Below are positions 61,322 to 64,000 of a stretch of DNA of 64,000 bases, piece after piece. A program made the translations under genes and the position numbers. Below the pieces are notes generated by a model that did no database searches, was not told the DNA's origin, and saw only the letters and a list, made by a program, of their open reading frames with translations. The stretch's first letter is position 1, and each line of letters starts with the position of its first letter. The stretch is from the NCBI RefSeq assembly GCF_024158145.1, contig NZ_JAMYXM010000007.1, positions 1-64,000 on the forward strand, written 5' to 3'. Source of the DNA: Notoacmeibacter sp. MSK16QG-6. Lineage in GTDB: Bacteria > Pseudomonadota > Alphaproteobacteria > Rhizobiales > Rhizobiaceae.

Positions 61322-62110
61322 ATGCGCGCCCTTTCCATCGCCGCCACCGGCATGACCGCCCAGCAAACCAATCTGGAAGTCATCGCCAACAATGTCGCCA
61401 ATATCAACACGACGGGCTTCAAGCGTGCGCGGGCCGAATTTACCGATCTGCTCTATCAGACCGAGCGGCTGAAAGGATCGTCCGCACGCGCCGATACCGG
61501 CGTCATTCCCGAAGGTGCGCATCTTGGGCTTGGCGTGCGAAGCGCCGCCATCCGCAATGTGCACGAGCAGGGCACGCTGGAGAACACGGGCAACGCGCTG
61601 GACGTCGCGCTGAACGGCAAGGGCTGGTTCGTCATCACGGGCGCCAATGACGAGACGCTCTACACCCGCGCCGGTGCGTTCAACACCAACGCGGAAGGAC
61701 AGATCGTCATGCCGAACGGCATGCCGCTCTCCGACGCCATCACCCTGCCGCCGGAGGCCGTCGCCATCTCTATCGGCGAAGGGGGTCAGGTCTTCGCGCA
61801 GATCGATGGCCAGACCGAGTTGCAGGAAGTCGGCCAGATCACGCTGGCCAGCTTCGCCAATGAAGCCGGCCTTATTCCGCTCGGCGACAACCTCTTCCGC
61901 CAGTCCGAAGCCTCCGGGGAGCCGGTCACAGGCGTGCCAGGCGATCCCGGTTTCGGCACCGTGCGCCAGGGCTATCTGGAAAGCTCCAATGTCGACCCGG
62001 TCAAGGAGATCACCGCGCTGATCGCGGCGCAGCGTGGCTACGAGATGAATTCCAAGGTCATTCAGGCGGCTGACGATATGGCCGCGACCGTTGCGAAAAA
62101 TCTGAGATAG
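61322..62110 (+). CDS. flgG: Flagellar distal rod protein FlgG
   Basis: The 262-residue protein begins [20 protein letters not shown], with [20 protein letters not shown], the FlgG core ([20 protein letters not shown]) and C-terminus [20 protein letters not shown]. It is 12 bases after fliE. Confidence 0.96.
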   Translation: MRALSIAATGMTAQQTNLEVIANNVANINTTGFKRARAEFTDLLYQTERLKGSSARADTGVIPEGAHLGLGVRSAAIRNVHEQGTLENTGNALDVALNGKGWFVITGANDETLYTRAGAFNTNAEGQIVMPNGMPLSDAITLPPEAVAISIGEGGQVFAQIDGQTELQEVGQITLASFANEAGLIPLGDNLFRQSEASGEPVTGVPGDPGFGTVRQGYLESSNVDPVKEITALIAAQRGYEMNSKVIQAADDMAATVAKNLR

Positions 62111-62114
62111 CGCC

Positions 62115-62606
62115 ATGACCGAAACGTTTTCGAAACGTAAGGCTCGCCCCCTCCTCAAGGGGGTTGTCGCTATTCAGATCGCTGCTGCCTGCGTCGGACC
62201 GTTCGCCTTACCGGCATCGGCCGAGCCGGTCGTCATTGCAACGCGGGTCATCCATCCCGGCGAGACACTCGACGAAAGCGTACTGACGACGATCGACACC
62301 AAAGGTCGTGTGCTGTCCGACGCGCCTTTCGTCAACGCCATCGGCCAGACGCGCGGCATGGTTGCAGAACGGACCATCCTGCCGCAGCGACTCATTCTTA
62401 TATCGTCGCTGCGGACAAAATCGGCCATCGACGCCGGCGCTCTCGTTCCGGTCACTTATAAAAGCGGTGCCCTGACGATCCGTATGGATGCCGTCGCGCT
62501 GACCAGCGCCGCACCAGGCCAGGCGATCACGCTGCGCAATCGTGACACGGGCCGTCAGATCGAAGCGCTTGCGCAGGCCGACGGCACGGCGGTGCTTCTG
62601 CCATGA
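62115..62606 (+). CDS. flgA: P-ring assembly chaperone FlgA
   Basis: The 163-residue exported protein has a signal peptide (GVVAIQIAAACVGPFALPAS ending near ASAEP) and an SAF-type C-terminal domain (IHPGETLDESVLTTIDTKGR, GMVAERTILPQRLILISSL). It is a short form, lacking the longer N-terminal domain of enteric FlgA. It overlaps flgI by 4 bases. Confidence 0.9.
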   Translation: MTETFSKRKARPLLKGVVAIQIAAACVGPFALPASAEPVVIATRVIHPGETLDESVLTTIDTKGRVLSDAPFVNAIGQTRGMVAERTILPQRLILISSLRTKSAIDAGALVPVTYKSGALTIRMDAVALTSAAPGQAITLRNRDTGRQIEALAQADGTAVLLP

Positions 62607-63733
62607 AAGCGGCGCTCGCCTTCCTTCTTGGCCTGGCTATGGCGATTGCAGCGCCGCTTGACGCCATGGCCGGCGCTGACGCCGGTGGCGGCTATTCCCG
62701 TCTGAAAGATGTCGCTTCGATCACCGGTTCGCGTGACAATCAGCTCTATGGCTACGGGCTGGTCGTCGGCCTGAAGGGTACGGGCGACAGCCTGCGCAAT
62801 TCGCCCTTCACCGAACAGTCCATGCGGTCAATGCTCGACAATCTCGGCATCGCTACCGAGCTTGGTCAGATGCGTTCGCGCAATGTCGCCGCTGTGGTTG
62901 TGACGGCCAACCTGCCGCCATTTGTTCGGCCCGGCACACGCATCGACGTCACCGTTTCTTCGTTGGGTGACGCCAGTTCCCTCCTCGGCGGCACCCTCGT
63001 TCTGACGCCGCTGAAAGGCGCGGACGCCGAAATCTATGCGGCGGCGCAAGGACAGGTCGTGACGAGCGGTTTCGCCATCGAAGGCGACGCCGAAGAGGTG
63101 AGCCGAGGCGTTCCGACCGCGGCGCGCATTCCAAACGGCGCTATCGTCGAACGCGCCGTCGCGGCTTCGTTCGAAGGCGACGACGATCTGACGGTCCAGC
63201 TCCGTAATCCGGACTTCACGACAGCCGTACGGCTGACCGATTCGATCAACGGCTTTGCCAAGCGGACATGGTCGGGCGCAGTCGCAAGAGAGGTCGACGC
63301 CCGCACGATCTCGCTGTCGGTGCCGCGCGGGGTCAGCCCCGCCCGCTTCGTCGCCGCCATCGAGAATATTCCCGTTTCCGTCGATCAGCCGGCGCGCGTC
63401 GTCATCGATGAGCGCACCGGCACCATCGTCATCGGCGCCGATGTGCGCATTTCGCCCGTCGCCATCAGCCAGGGCACTCTAGCGGTCTCGGTGACGGAGC
63501 TGCCACAGGTCGTGCAGCCCGAACCGTTCTCGGACGGCGTAACTGCAGTCGAGTCGCGCAGCATCGTCGATGTCGAGCAGACCGACGGCCCGATATCCAT
63601 TCTCAACGGTGTCAGCCTGAGTGAAATCGCCGCCGGCCTCAATCGCCTTGGCGTCAAGCCGACTGACACAATCGCAATCCTCCAGGCCATCAAATCGGCA
63701 GGAGCCCTTCAGGCGGAGCTTGTGTTGCAATGA
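62603..63733 (+). CDS. flgI: Flagellar P-ring protein FlgI
   Basis: The 376-residue periplasmic protein has a signal peptide (AFLLGLAMAIAAPLDAMA), then RLKDVASITGSRDNQLYGYG and LVVGLKGTGDSLRNSPFTEQ, and the conserved C-terminus VSLSEIAAGLNRLGVKPTDT. Stop overlaps the next start (ATGA). Confidence 0.96.
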   Translation: MKAALAFLLGLAMAIAAPLDAMAGADAGGGYSRLKDVASITGSRDNQLYGYGLVVGLKGTGDSLRNSPFTEQSMRSMLDNLGIATELGQMRSRNVAAVVVTANLPPFVRPGTRIDVTVSSLGDASSLLGGTLVLTPLKGADAEIYAAAQGQVVTSGFAIEGDAEEVSRGVPTAARIPNGAIVERAVAASFEGDDDLTVQLRNPDFTTAVRLTDSINGFAKRTWSGAVAREVDARTISLSVPRGVSPARFVAAIENIPVSVDQPARVVIDERTGTIVIGADVRISPVAISQGTLAVSVTELPQVVQPEPFSDGVTAVESRSIVDVEQTDGPISILNGVSLSEIAAGLNRLGVKPTDTIAILQAIKSAGALQAELVLQ

Positions 63734-64000
63734 GCCCGCGCTTTCTCTTCCTCTCACTGGCATTTTTACTCATCGGTTCGCCTGTTCATGCAGCAGATGA
63801 AAAGAGCGATGCTTCCGGAAAAGCCGGCCGTCTGCCGCAGCATCTCCAGCTCAGCAAGGAAGAAGTCATTTTATCGGACGAAGCGGCCTATTGCGATGCC
63901 ATCGTGGACCAGGCCCGTGAGCTTCGCTACTCCGCCCGCGAGGAAGAACTTCAGACGATGCAATCGGATCTGGAGCGCGGCCTCGAACTGATGGAGCGCA
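63730..64000 (+). CDS. motE: MotE-like flagellar chaperone, cut by window edge
   Basis: The visible 90 codons begin with a signal peptide (MSPRFLFLSLAFLLIGSPVH), then YCDAIVDQARELRYSAREEE and LQTMQSDLERGLELMER. The Y-C-x-x-I...A-R pattern and coiled coil match MotE, a periplasmic chaperone for MotC in Sinorhizobium, and the position after flgI agrees. The gene continues beyond the right edge. Confidence 0.8.
   Translation, partial: MSPRFLFLSLAFLLIGSPVHAADEKSDASGKAGRLPQHLQLSKEEVILSDEAAYCDAIVDQARELRYSAREEELQTMQSDLERGLELMER

Noticed and set aside
61079-62158. 359-codon open frame on the - strand
   Set aside because: Antisense to fliE, flgG and flgA, which are all clear.
1-64000. CRISPR arrays, rRNA or tRNA genes
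   Set aside because: No regularly spaced repeats and no cloverleaf-like or T-loop sequence was noticed when scanning; a dedicated tRNA search was not possible.

Overview
The window reads as about 64 kb of chromosome from an alphaproteobacterium of the Hyphomicrobiales (Rhizobiales). The evidence is gene order and content. The chemotaxis operon runs mcp-cheS-cheY1-cheA-cheW-cheR-cheB-cheY2-cheD-cheT, as in Sinorhizobium. The flagellar blocks motA-fliM-fliN-fliG-flhB and flgF-fliI-orf-flgBC-fliE-flgGAI-motE are also rhizobial. The flagellin is short and of rhizobial type, there is a DUF1217 flagellar protein, and the DNA is GC-rich. I cannot name the genus from sequence alone.

Layout. Positions 1-99 hold the start of a tyrosine-recombinase-like gene cut by the window edge. 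Positions 0.6-3.5 kb hold a KaiC-like ATPase, an HWE histidine kinase and a single-domain receiver. Positions 3.6-7.4 kb hold a ribbon-helix-helix regulator, a PHB-depolymerase-type esterase and a large catalase. Positions 7.5-11.1 kb hold a tightly overlapped operon (acyl-CoA dehydrogenase, PIG-L deacetylase, methyltransferase, glycosyltransferase). Positions 11.3-16.2 kb hold a Crp/Fnr regulator, three glycosyltransferases and a DUF421 membrane protein. Positions 16.7-18.2 kb hold an enoyl-CoA hydratase divergent from a TetR regulator.

Positions 18.2-23.3 kb hold the most unusual segment: a polymorphic-toxin island. An intact gene joins a phage MuF (Mu gpF-like) head domain to a contact-dependent-inhibition-type nuclease domain. 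It is followed by four paralogous CdiI (DUF1436-type) immunity genes. Between them lie remnants of at least two further toxins, a frameshifted second MuF gene, and several short repeats. The island is bounded by ligD on one side and by a diverged, frameshifted copy of the ligD 3' end on the other, so it looks like a unit inserted at or recombined around the ligD terminus.

Positions 23.3-26.9 kb hold ligD and ku (bacterial non-homologous end joining). Positions 27.0-33.8 kb hold a phenylacetate operon: paaX, then paaABCDE, then an extra PaaA-like protein and a cytochrome P450. From 33.9 kb to the end the window is motility and chemotaxis: flhA-fliR-fliJ-like-flgJ-flgN-like, a PAS chemoreceptor, the che operon, flagellin, the switch/motor operon, and the rod/P-ring operon, which runs off the right edge inside motE.

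Together the last 30 kb supply most of one flagellum and its signalling pathway: two CheY proteins, with CheD, CheS and CheT and no CheZ. The first 33 kb are a mixture of stress, envelope, DNA-repair and aromatic-catabolism functions, with one mobile or conflict-related island. No tRNA, rRNA, CRISPR array or complete insertion sequence was recognised.
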